A stretch of 33,856 nucleotides of DNA from a virus. This document shows, piece after piece, positions 27,098-33,856 of the stretch. The position numbers and the translations under genes were made by a program. The DNA is taken from IMG/VR virus record IMGVR_UViG_3300010430_000286, positions 1-33,856 of that record. One strand, 5' to 3'. Each line of letters opens with the position of its first letter. The first letter of the stretch is position 1. The notes beneath the pieces were generated by a model. The model was not told the origin of the DNA and ran no database searches. It was given only the letters and a program-made list of their open reading frames with translations.

Positions 27098-29108
27098 CAA
27101 ATACAAATTTGAAATTGTCGGCAATGACAAAACTAAAAAAATGTTTAAGTCGATAACAGGAAACTTGCGCCGCTATTCTAATCTCGCCGGAAAGGTTGCC
27201 GGCGCGGTTGGTGTCGCGGCGGCAGCTGGTCTTGCTAAGTTTCGCGCGGAGGAAGCGAAGGTGATCGACGAGTTAGGCAAATTCTCCGATCGCTTAGATT
27301 TCACGACGGAAAAGCTCGCAGGTTATCATCATGTCACTGAATTAAACGGCGAAAGCGCGGAAAGTTTCAATAAGTCGATCGAAAAGATGGTTCGATCGAT
27401 CGGCGAATTTGATCGAGGTTTTGGCACTGGTAAAAAGGCGTTTGAGGATCTTGGTTTAACCATTGACGATCTAAAAGGCAGAAAAGCCGATGAGCAATTC
27501 GAGATCATCGCTCAAAAAATAGCGGGGCTATCGACACAAACCGAAAAGGCGAGCGTTGCCGCGGATATTTTCGGGCGAAAAGGGATCGCATTACTTAACA
27601 CTATCAACCAGGGCGCGGCAGGTTTCGAGGCTGCGCAAAAAGAGGTCGAGCTTTACGGTTTAGCGCTCGATCGGGTTGATGTTGCTAAGGTAGAAGAATC
27701 AAACGACGCGGCCCATCGTCTCGGCAAAGTCTGGAAGGGTTTTAATCAGCAATTAACGGTTAAAACTGCGCCGCTATTAACCAAGCTTTCAGAAAAAACG
27801 CAGGAATTTATCCTCAGCATGGGCGGAATGGGCGCGCTCGCTCAAAAAGTTATTATGGGCGGGGCTCGCGCCGTGGGTGTTTTTGCTGACGGCTGGCGGG
27901 GCTTGCAAGTGGTCTTTAAAGGTGTCGAGCTCGGACTGAGAACGTTACCGCTTGGCGTGACTCAATTCGCCGTAATGTGGGTAGAGGCTGGGACAACTAT
28001 TTACAATGCAATTGTCGACGGGGTTTTATGGCCAACTAGAACCGCTTTGCAACTCATCTCAAAAATACCGGGCTCGGTTGGCGAGATGGCCACGGCGGCC
28101 CTAGGAAATATCAACGAACTGTCCGAAGGTTTTAAGGTTACTATGCCCGAGTCTATGCTCGCGTTTCGCGACGCCCAGGCGGAAGCATTCGGGCAAACAA
28201 AGGCCGAGCTTGATAATTTACTGCTTTCAAAACTTCCCTCCGATGTCATTCTCGAAAACATCAACCAAATAATGAGCGAGGCCGACGCGCGCATAAAAGA
28301 AAAAATCAGCAATATGAAAAATGGCGGGCCGGCAACGCAAGGCGGCGAAGAACTGAGCATCGAGGAACAACGAGAAAAAGATCGCTTTATGCGAAAGCTC
28401 GAGCGGATGCGAACCAATTTTCTAACTGAGCAAGAATTACTAAACGAACAACGCGCGGCAGATTTGGCTGACCTTGAAGCGGCCGAAGAAAAGAAGTATA
28501 TCACCTACGCCGAATATCTCGAGCGCCGCTATAAATTAAATGCGCACTTTGACAAGCGTCAAAAAGCCCTTGATAAAAAGTCAAGCAAAAGCTCTTACGA
28601 TTTAACCGTCGGGATTTTGGACAAAATGTCCGGGGCGAGCGAGGGCCAAGGCAAGCGAATGTTTGAGTTTAGCAAGGCAGCCAGTCTAGCAAAAGCCAGC
28701 GCAACGCTACCCAGCGCGGTAATCGATACTTTCAATAATAATGGCGGCTATCCATGGGGCATTATCCCGGCCGGGCTTATGTTAAAAGAAGGGCTCAAGC
28801 AAATAAGCTCAATTAAAAAATCAAAGATTGGTGGCGGCGCGTCAACTCCCTCGGTGGGTGGCGGTGGCGGTGGCTCTAGCTTGCCAGGAAGCTCTAGCAT
28901 AAATCAAAACCCATTACAGGGGCTACCCGGCTCTAATCAGAATCAAGAAGTGCCGGAGCGCCATATCGTGATCAATTTTCATGGTGACGTTAACTCAAAC
29001 CACGCCGACACACTGATCGATGATATTCGAGAAAGATTGGCAACGACTGACAAAGAGCTGATCCCGGCGGACAGTCGCAACGCGGCGGATATTAGGGGCG
29101 ATGAATAG
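27090..29108 (+). CDS. Tape measure protein
   Basis: A 672-residue protein, GTG start. N-terminal MFKSITGNLRRYSNLAGKVA, then YHHVTELNGESAESFNKSIE, ADEQFEIIAQKIAGL and ASVAADIFGRKGIALL are typical of tape measures. Hydrophobic helices (about 245-320) may insert in the host membrane; a long coiled coil follows (about 420-520) and a Gly/Ser-rich stretch near 600. Using about 0.15 nm per residue gives a tail near 100 nm. This marks the phage as a siphovirus. Confidence 0.9.
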   Translation: MTSKYKFEIVGNDKTKKMFKSITGNLRRYSNLAGKVAGAVGVAAAAGLAKFRAEEAKVIDELGKFSDRLDFTTEKLAGYHHVTELNGESAESFNKSIEKMVRSIGEFDRGFGTGKKAFEDLGLTIDDLKGRKADEQFEIIAQKIAGLSTQTEKASVAADIFGRKGIALLNTINQGAAGFEAAQKEVELYGLALDRVDVAKVEESNDAAHRLGKVWKGFNQQLTVKTAPLLTKLSEKTQEFILSMGGMGALAQKVIMGGARAVGVFADGWRGLQVVFKGVELGLRTLPLGVTQFAVMWVEAGTTIYNAIVDGVLWPTRTALQLISKIPGSVGEMATAALGNINELSEGFKVTMPESMLAFRDAQAEAFGQTKAELDNLLLSKLPSDVILENINQIMSEADARIKEKISNMKNGGPATQGGEELSIEEQREKDRFMRKLERMRTNFLTEQELLNEQRAADLADLEAAEEKKYITYAEYLERRYKLNAHFDKRQKALDKKSSKSSYDLTVGILDKMSGASEGQGKRMFEFSKAASLAKASATLPSAVIDTFNNNGGYPWGIIPAGLMLKEGLKQISSIKKSKIGGGASTPSVGGGGGGSSLPGSSSINQNPLQGLPGSNQNQEVPERHIVINFHGDVNSNHADTLIDDIRERLATTDKELIPADSRNAADIRGDE

Positions 29109-29509
29109 TGGCAGACATTACCTATACGCCAAAGCGCGAGATAATTACGGGCGGCGGGGTTATCTCGATAGATCTAGAAGAATTTCTACTCGATATTGAC
29201 GGTATGTTCGATCGTCATTTGCCGCTTGGTGGCGGCGCTGGCGAAAATGTTTTTAAGCGCCTGGATAAAACCTATCAGCTTAGAACAACCCCAATCTATT
29301 ACGATCAGTTGCCATTGTTTCGCGAGTGGGAGGCGTCATGCGCCGCGGGTGAATTATTTACCCTCGATCCTTGGGGTAATGCGACCACCCCAGGTAATTT
29401 CCAACTTGTAGCAAACACCTATCAAGAACAAAAGAACAACAATTTCTATTATCAGATTTCTTGTAAATTGCGAGAAATTGATCCGGCCGTTGGTGGGAGT
29501 TATTCATAA
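29108..29509 (+). CDS. Distal-tail-like protein, single-domain copy
   Basis: A 133-residue protein with a GTG start overlapping the tape-measure stop. Its whole length is similar to the first ~135 residues of the next gene: ITYTP.RE...G, LEEF / LSEF, LPLGGGAGENVFKRLDKTYQ versus TPLAGGQGETVLAYREIIYN, LF.EW.ASCA.GE.FT.DP.GNA. Likely a ring component below the tube (Dit or lambda gpM position). Confidence 0.75.
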   Translation: MADITYTPKREIITGGGVISIDLEEFLLDIDGMFDRHLPLGGGAGENVFKRLDKTYQLRTTPIYYDQLPLFREWEASCAAGELFTLDPWGNATTPGNFQLVANTYQEQKNNNFYYQISCKLREIDPAVGGSYS

Positions 29510-31216
29510 ATGGCAGTTATCACTTACACGCCTACCCGAGAGGTTATTGGCGGCAGCGGAGCTATTGCGATCGACCTCTCCGAATTTAATCGCAAGCCTA
29601 AAAGCAAAGCGACTCAATTCACACCATTAGCGGGCGGGCAGGGCGAAACGGTCCTTGCATACCGGGAGATTATTTATAATTGTACGACGGACCTAGTCCA
29701 CCACAGCCAATTTGAACTATTTAAGGAATGGTTCGCCTCTTGTGCGTCCGGCGAAACGTTTACTTTCGATCCTTACGGTAACGCCGCGACCGCCGGCGTC
29801 TATCAGTTTGTAAAAAACAGCTTCAACTTTCAGCGAGCAGGCGGAAAGTATTTTATTGCCCGCTGGCAAATGCTCGAGTTGGTCGCACCGGTCGGCGGCG
29901 GGTTTAATGTACCACCTCCGGCAGTTGGTGATTATCATTGGCCTCTTTCAGATCTACCCAATAAAACCTATTTCGAACCAGGATCTCAATATTACCGAAC
30001 TCTACAAACCCCGGTCGCGCTGCCCGTTGGGTCGACTATTCAGATCACTTATAGAACAAACGGCACCGCCTTTAATGACACCTTTTTCTCTTCAAGTCTC
30101 GGGGCAACAAATCAGTTTTACGTTAAGACTAACCCTCAAGGCAACGAGTTAATATTCTCAGGCTGTACGGTCGAAATAAACGGCGCGCCGGTTGGCCAAC
30201 TCGCGAATACGTTTTATTCTGGCTTTGTGACTTTGATCGCCACCATAACAGCGCCAACAGATATAGAATTTATTAGCTGGGACGGCACGGGCACGAATGA
30301 AGCAAACACGCATTTTTATTTATTTGATTTAATCGTCAACGACACGGCCGACACCTATCAGTGGGAGCTGGTTGGTAATAACCAAACGGATCCAGAGTTA
30401 AATTTTGGGACAAATAGCAATACGTTAAGTTTGTACACAGTCGCACTCGCGCGGGATTATGGTTGGGCTAAATCATCCGGGGTTTTATCTGTTGAAGATG
30501 GCGAACCGATCTTAAATCCATCTAACAACAGCTTAAACGATCTTGACGTCCGCGGCCCCAGCTTGAGAGATGATGGGGCGGGTTATTCCGTTAACTTTTT
30601 GAACACGGCCAATATGCGTAGGGATATGAACATTGCATACAACCAAGGCTTTACGATTGAATGCATCAATCGGATCGGCTCATTCCAGAATAGCGGATCT
30701 TGGGATGTCGGCAACGTTATAAATGCCGCTCATAATCTTTTTTCAGACAATCTCTGGGTGATGCGCTGGGATGATTTTGACAATGGTACTAATTTGCGAG
30801 CGGTATTTACACTAGTAAAAAGGAACACCCTTTACAGTTCAGGCAACGATCACCCGGCCAACGTAGAGGCTGAGGTTCGATCAACAAACATATTTCCAAC
30901 AGGAACCAATGCCTATCATTTTCTAGCAACAATCCGCCCGTCTAATAACACAATAGAGCTCTGGATCGATGGCGTGTCGCAGGGGATCGCGTCATTTACA
31001 AATGAGTGGTTATGGGGTGAGGGCGGACAGGGTGGAGTTTCCGATCTCTTGACTGGTAACAAAGCGACCGCTTTTTCTCCAGGGGCGGGCTATTTAGACG
31101 GCGCTTGGCGCGCAGGTAATACCTACCTCCAGGATATTAGAATTCATTTATTAGAAGCCGACGAGAATTTCGCTCAAAAACAATATAACGGCAATCGCCC
31201 ACTAAAAGACTCATAA
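29510..31216 (+). CDS. Distal-tail domain fused to a lectin-like domain
   Basis: A 568-residue protein. Residues 1-135 repeat the preceding protein's domain; 135-290 form a second beta domain (PVALPVGSTIQITYRTNGTA); 300-560 look like a LamG/concanavalin-type lectin (GFTIECINRIGSFQN; AYHFLATIRPSNNTIELWID; LDGAWRAGNTYLQDIRIHLL). The fused module probably binds host-surface sugar. It starts on the base after the stop of the single-domain copy, consistent with tandem duplication followed by domain gain. Confidence 0.8.
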   Translation: MAVITYTPTREVIGGSGAIAIDLSEFNRKPKSKATQFTPLAGGQGETVLAYREIIYNCTTDLVHHSQFELFKEWFASCASGETFTFDPYGNAATAGVYQFVKNSFNFQRAGGKYFIARWQMLELVAPVGGGFNVPPPAVGDYHWPLSDLPNKTYFEPGSQYYRTLQTPVALPVGSTIQITYRTNGTAFNDTFFSSSLGATNQFYVKTNPQGNELIFSGCTVEINGAPVGQLANTFYSGFVTLIATITAPTDIEFISWDGTGTNEANTHFYLFDLIVNDTADTYQWELVGNNQTDPELNFGTNSNTLSLYTVALARDYGWAKSSGVLSVEDGEPILNPSNNSLNDLDVRGPSLRDDGAGYSVNFLNTANMRRDMNIAYNQGFTIECINRIGSFQNSGSWDVGNVINAAHNLFSDNLWVMRWDDFDNGTNLRAVFTLVKRNTLYSSGNDHPANVEAEVRSTNIFPTGTNAYHFLATIRPSNNTIELWIDGVSQGIASFTNEWLWGEGGQGGVSDLLTGNKATAFSPGAGYLDGAWRAGNTYLQDIRIHLLEADENFAQKQYNGNRPLKDS

Positions 31217-31222
31217 AAAACG

Positions 31223-33715
31223 ATGAGAATAAATTCCCCAAACTTTGACGCGGCCAACAATGCCGCCTCGAAAGAGATCCGCCTTGTTATAGAGATCTTG
31301 TTCGATACGCCAGTCTATATTACTTCTCACACCGGGATCGATGTGATTGGTGATGTTCTCGACGGGATGCTTAAAAAGACAAGCGCGAGCTCGCAAAAAC
31401 TCAATCCGCTCGAGGCTAGATCTGAAATCGGATCAATATCCTTTGAAGCGGTCGACATTGGCGGCGCGGTTACCGATAAGCTTCGCGAGAAAGATGTCGC
31501 GGGCGAAGGTTTGCGCGGAACCTTTGTTCGGCTTTGGCTGGGGTATCCTGAATTGCCGTTTGTTCAATACCGCCTTGAGCAAACCCAGGTAATCGACAAG
31601 CCGGTCGAGTTTGACGGCGGCACCTATAAATTTAAATGTCGTGATATTTTGCGCGAAGCCAGGAAGGATATTTTTGATCTGGCTTCGACGCGTGTTTCTC
31701 AGGATTTTTTGATCGGAGAAACCGCCACTTTAAACGTCTTGACCACGGACCGTTTTGAGGCCGCAACTCACGGCCCAGAATGGGGGCTTGATCCAAGTTC
31801 AACCGTTTACTATTTGCAGATCATAAAAGATAAACAATTCGAAATTATTAGCGCAACGGGTAAAACAAGCAACACCTTTACCAGCCTAACGCGGGCGCTA
31901 TTTGGAACGACTGAAATCGATCACACGGTCCCCGCGGGCGGCTCGACACCAACAACCGGCCCGGAGGTTCGCGAGCTCGTCTATCTCGAGGGAACTGGCC
32001 CCCATGTCGCCTATCAACTCTTAACCGGGAAAAACTTCTCGGATGTCGACGTGCTGCCGAGCTCCTGGCATTTAGGTATTGATCCGGCTTACGTTGATAA
32101 AACGAGTTTTGAAAATATCGGCGAAGATCTCCACGATACAGCAGACGCCAACAAAGGCTTTTTTCTGCGCGCCGAAGGAATTAAAAAAACCGACGGAAAG
32201 CGCTTTATAGAAACTGAGATTTGCCGATTAATGTCCTGTTATCCGCTTGTTGGGCCGGATGGTAAAATCTACCTGCGCAAGATGCAAAGCGCGCTCTCGA
32301 CCGCGACCTATGTCGACACGCTAGACAATACCAATATCACCAAAGCAAGCGGTTATTCTCACAACCTGGACGATGTTAAAAATGTGATTGTTGTTGATTG
32401 GGCTTATTTGGCCACGGTCAACGATCAGGATCCCGGGTTTTATCGCACTAGCTATTTAATCGATGCGGATAGTGTGACAAAAAATAAGGGTGAATCTAAG
32501 CATTACAGCATGAAGTTTAAAATGCTGCATTCCGCCCGGCATACACAATCAACACTCAACACGGCCCTAAACGGGATCCGCGATCGCCATGCTGGCCCGC
32601 CTGAAAGAATCAAGCTCGATCTCTTGCCGTCAAAAAATAATATTGAAGTCGGCGACGTCGCGCGGGTTAATCTGACACACCTGAGAGATTACCAGGGGCC
32701 AGCCAACCTCGATCGGCCAATGGAAGTACAGCAGCGCACCATTGATCAAGTTAATCAGCGCGTGACGGTTGCCATGTTTGGATCGTCGGCGGAAGCTTCG
32801 CCATTAGGCTTGTCTGATGGTGGCGGTGGTCCAGGCGGGTTTGAGTTGCCCGATGATTGGTACACGGCCAACGTGGTCGAACTTGGGACCGAGCTCTCGA
32901 CCGTGTTGACTATCGACGGTTCAGGGTTTGTCACGGCCGACGGAACCTTAAACGGTAGCTTGGCGAGTCGGACCGTTTTTTATTATGACGGCGATCTCAC
33001 CATTCAATCCGGCGTGACTATTACCGTAAACGATAACGTCGAGATCAGGGTTAAGGGGCATCTACAGATTGACGGTGTTTTTGATGTCAATTCCTCCGCG
33101 ATCGGTAGTTATATCGGAAGTGGCCGCGGCGGCGATTCGGTTCGTGAGGGTGGCGGGCCTAGCGATGGGATTATCAATGGCGATCCTACCAATGGAAGCA
33201 ATGATCAGCTGCCTAACTTGATTGTGACTAATTCAGACGGGGCTATCTCGGGCGTTCCTTTTAATATGTGCGGCTCTCAAGGGGGTAACGGTGCCGACAA
33301 TGAATTCTGGATCGTTGGCGACCAAGTCTATGAAGAAACGCAGATCGGCGGTGTAGGCGGCAAGGGCGGCGGCTCAATTGTGTTTGTGTCTCGTGGCGCT
33401 GGGTTTGGGGCCGCTGGCGAAATCATTCTATCTGGTGCAAGCGGGGCCGGACCTACTGACGCCCCCGGCTGGCCGGGTGGCGGTCCTGGATCTGGGGCTG
33501 GTTCGGGCATGGGTGGCGCGCCTGGGTGTTGCGTCTTTTTGATTGATGGAACCAGCGGAACCAACTTTCCTATATTAGCGGGCAATATCGAGGCGCTTTA
33601 TGGCACATCACCCGGCCCAGCATCCGGGCAAAATAACGGGACTGATTTGGGCACCAATACAAGCGTAGTTATGTACGTTCCAAACTCACCAGGCGGTTAT
33701 CCTTCCTACCCCTAA
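31223..33715 (+). CDS. Tail tip/hub protein with glycine-rich receptor-binding end
   Basis: An 830-residue protein. Residues 1-160 (LVIEILFDTPVYITSHTGID; RLWLGYPELPFVQYRLEQTQ) and 270-520 (hub-like, with HNLDDVKNVIVVDWAYLATV and IEVGDVARVNLTHL) fit a tail-tip hub family. Residues 540-620 are beta-strand repeats. The last ~200 are Gly-rich loops (GGVGGKGGGSIVFVSRGAG; GWPGGGPGSGAGSGMGGAPG), like the polyglycine sandwich of T4 gp38-type adhesins. It is the last rightward gene; a minus-strand gene ends 26 bases later. Confidence 0.82.
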   Translation: MRINSPNFDAANNAASKEIRLVIEILFDTPVYITSHTGIDVIGDVLDGMLKKTSASSQKLNPLEARSEIGSISFEAVDIGGAVTDKLREKDVAGEGLRGTFVRLWLGYPELPFVQYRLEQTQVIDKPVEFDGGTYKFKCRDILREARKDIFDLASTRVSQDFLIGETATLNVLTTDRFEAATHGPEWGLDPSSTVYYLQIIKDKQFEIISATGKTSNTFTSLTRALFGTTEIDHTVPAGGSTPTTGPEVRELVYLEGTGPHVAYQLLTGKNFSDVDVLPSSWHLGIDPAYVDKTSFENIGEDLHDTADANKGFFLRAEGIKKTDGKRFIETEICRLMSCYPLVGPDGKIYLRKMQSALSTATYVDTLDNTNITKASGYSHNLDDVKNVIVVDWAYLATVNDQDPGFYRTSYLIDADSVTKNKGESKHYSMKFKMLHSARHTQSTLNTALNGIRDRHAGPPERIKLDLLPSKNNIEVGDVARVNLTHLRDYQGPANLDRPMEVQQRTIDQVNQRVTVAMFGSSAEASPLGLSDGGGGPGGFELPDDWYTANVVELGTELSTVLTIDGSGFVTADGTLNGSLASRTVFYYDGDLTIQSGVTITVNDNVEIRVKGHLQIDGVFDVNSSAIGSYIGSGRGGDSVREGGGPSDGIINGDPTNGSNDQLPNLIVTNSDGAISGVPFNMCGSQGGNGADNEFWIVGDQVYEETQIGGVGGKGGGSIVFVSRGAGFGAAGEIILSGASGAGPTDAPGWPGGGPGSGAGSGMGGAPGCCVFLIDGTSGTNFPILAGNIEALYGTSPGPASGQNNGTDLGTNTSVVMYVPNSPGGYPSYP

Positions 33716-33740
33716 ATTACCGAACAATTAAACTTTTCCT

Positions 33741-33856
33741 CTATTTATTTAACAATTTCTCAATTCTGTTGAGAAGATGTTTATCATAAACTTCTGATAT
33801 GTGCATTAAATTCATTCCGTGAAAATGATTGCATCGACCATAATAAATGGCGTATC
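33741..33856 (-). CDS. C-terminal part of the zinc-ribbon-like gene that starts at 115
   Basis: A minus-strand frame open from the window end to TAG 33743-33741, reading YAIYYGRCNHFHGMNLMHIS then EVYDKHLLNRIEKLLNK. The phase exactly continues the frame that leaves base 1 (1 + 2 bases complete a Gly codon), so both belong to one 76-residue gene in a circular genome. It faces the tail-tip gene with a 25-base gap lacking a hairpin terminator. Confidence 0.75.
   Translation of the reverse strand, partial: YAIYYGRCNHFHGMNLMHISEVYDKHLLNRIEKLLNK

Noticed and set aside
28001-28504. 167-residue Ser-rich frame antisense to the tape measure
   Set aside because: Ser/Arg-rich composition is what a coiled-coil gene gives on its opposite strand.
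33328-33585. Pro-rich 85-residue minus-strand frame
   Set aside because: Direct antisense product of the glycine-rich tail-tip end.

Overview
The window is a complete temperate tailed-phage genome (siphovirus, lambda-like layout), most likely in circular form. The clearest sign is at the two ends. The leftward reading frame that runs off base 1 continues in frame from base 33856 and stops at 33741, giving one uninterrupted 76-codon gene when the ends are joined. An attP-type site at 1536-1594 agrees with this: it carries only the 3' half of a tRNA-Ser(UGA), is flanked by matching arm-type repeats, lies beside the integrase, and has no 5' tRNA half anywhere near it. The host is probably a Gram-negative bacterium, perhaps a marine gammaproteobacterium. 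That guess rests on promoter and ribosome-binding-site style, lambda-type modules and the tRNA target, and is not firm.

Layout. (1) 1-1370 and 33741-33856, minus strand: a leftward accessory operon of small proteins starting beside attP and converging on the end of the late operon. (2) 1408-1692: attP with arm repeats and a bidirectional terminator. (3) 1699-4540, minus: integrase, excisionase, a DUF7220-like membrane protein, several tiny proteins and SSB, all driven from a leftward early promoter near 4630-4659 covered by two operators. (4) 4699-5647, plus: a promoter without operators driving a short peptide and two membrane proteins, which are candidates for lysogen-expressed exclusion or conversion genes. 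(5) 5628-7327: an accessory gene, the repressor, and a Cro-like gene with a second operator pair between them. (6) 7413-11772: early rightward genes, including a replication initiator with iterons inside its coding sequence, a run of small ORFs, NinG, a DUF1599-like protein and a Q-like antiterminator, plus two opposing small genes on the minus strand.

(7) 11803-13215: an extended -10 late promoter followed at once by two terminators (a Q-dependent arrangement), then an XhlA-like membrane protein, a lysozyme-like candidate and a 3-TM holin. (8) 13229-17901: appendage and minor structural genes (beta-helix protein, two proteins sharing an ITQTH repeat, a gpZ-like protein), unusually placed before the terminase. 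(9) 17905-24387: candidate cos, Nu1-like and gpA-like terminases, a gpW-like protein with an extra N-terminal domain, a gpB-like portal, and a fused prohead protease-major capsid protein. (10) 24413-33715: head-tail joining, tail terminator, tail tube, tail assembly chaperones with a -1 frameshift (slippery A AAA AAC plus a 15-bp stem), tape measure, a duplicated distal-tail domain with one copy fused to a lectin-like domain, and a tail-tip protein with a glycine-rich end.

How it works together: four copies of the operator RRYACC-N5-GGTRYY let one repressor silence both early promoters in the lysogen, while the operator-free promoter at 4699 can stay on. After derepression, the rightward operon makes the initiator and Q, and Q lets polymerase pass the two terminators into about 22 kb of lysis and structural genes.
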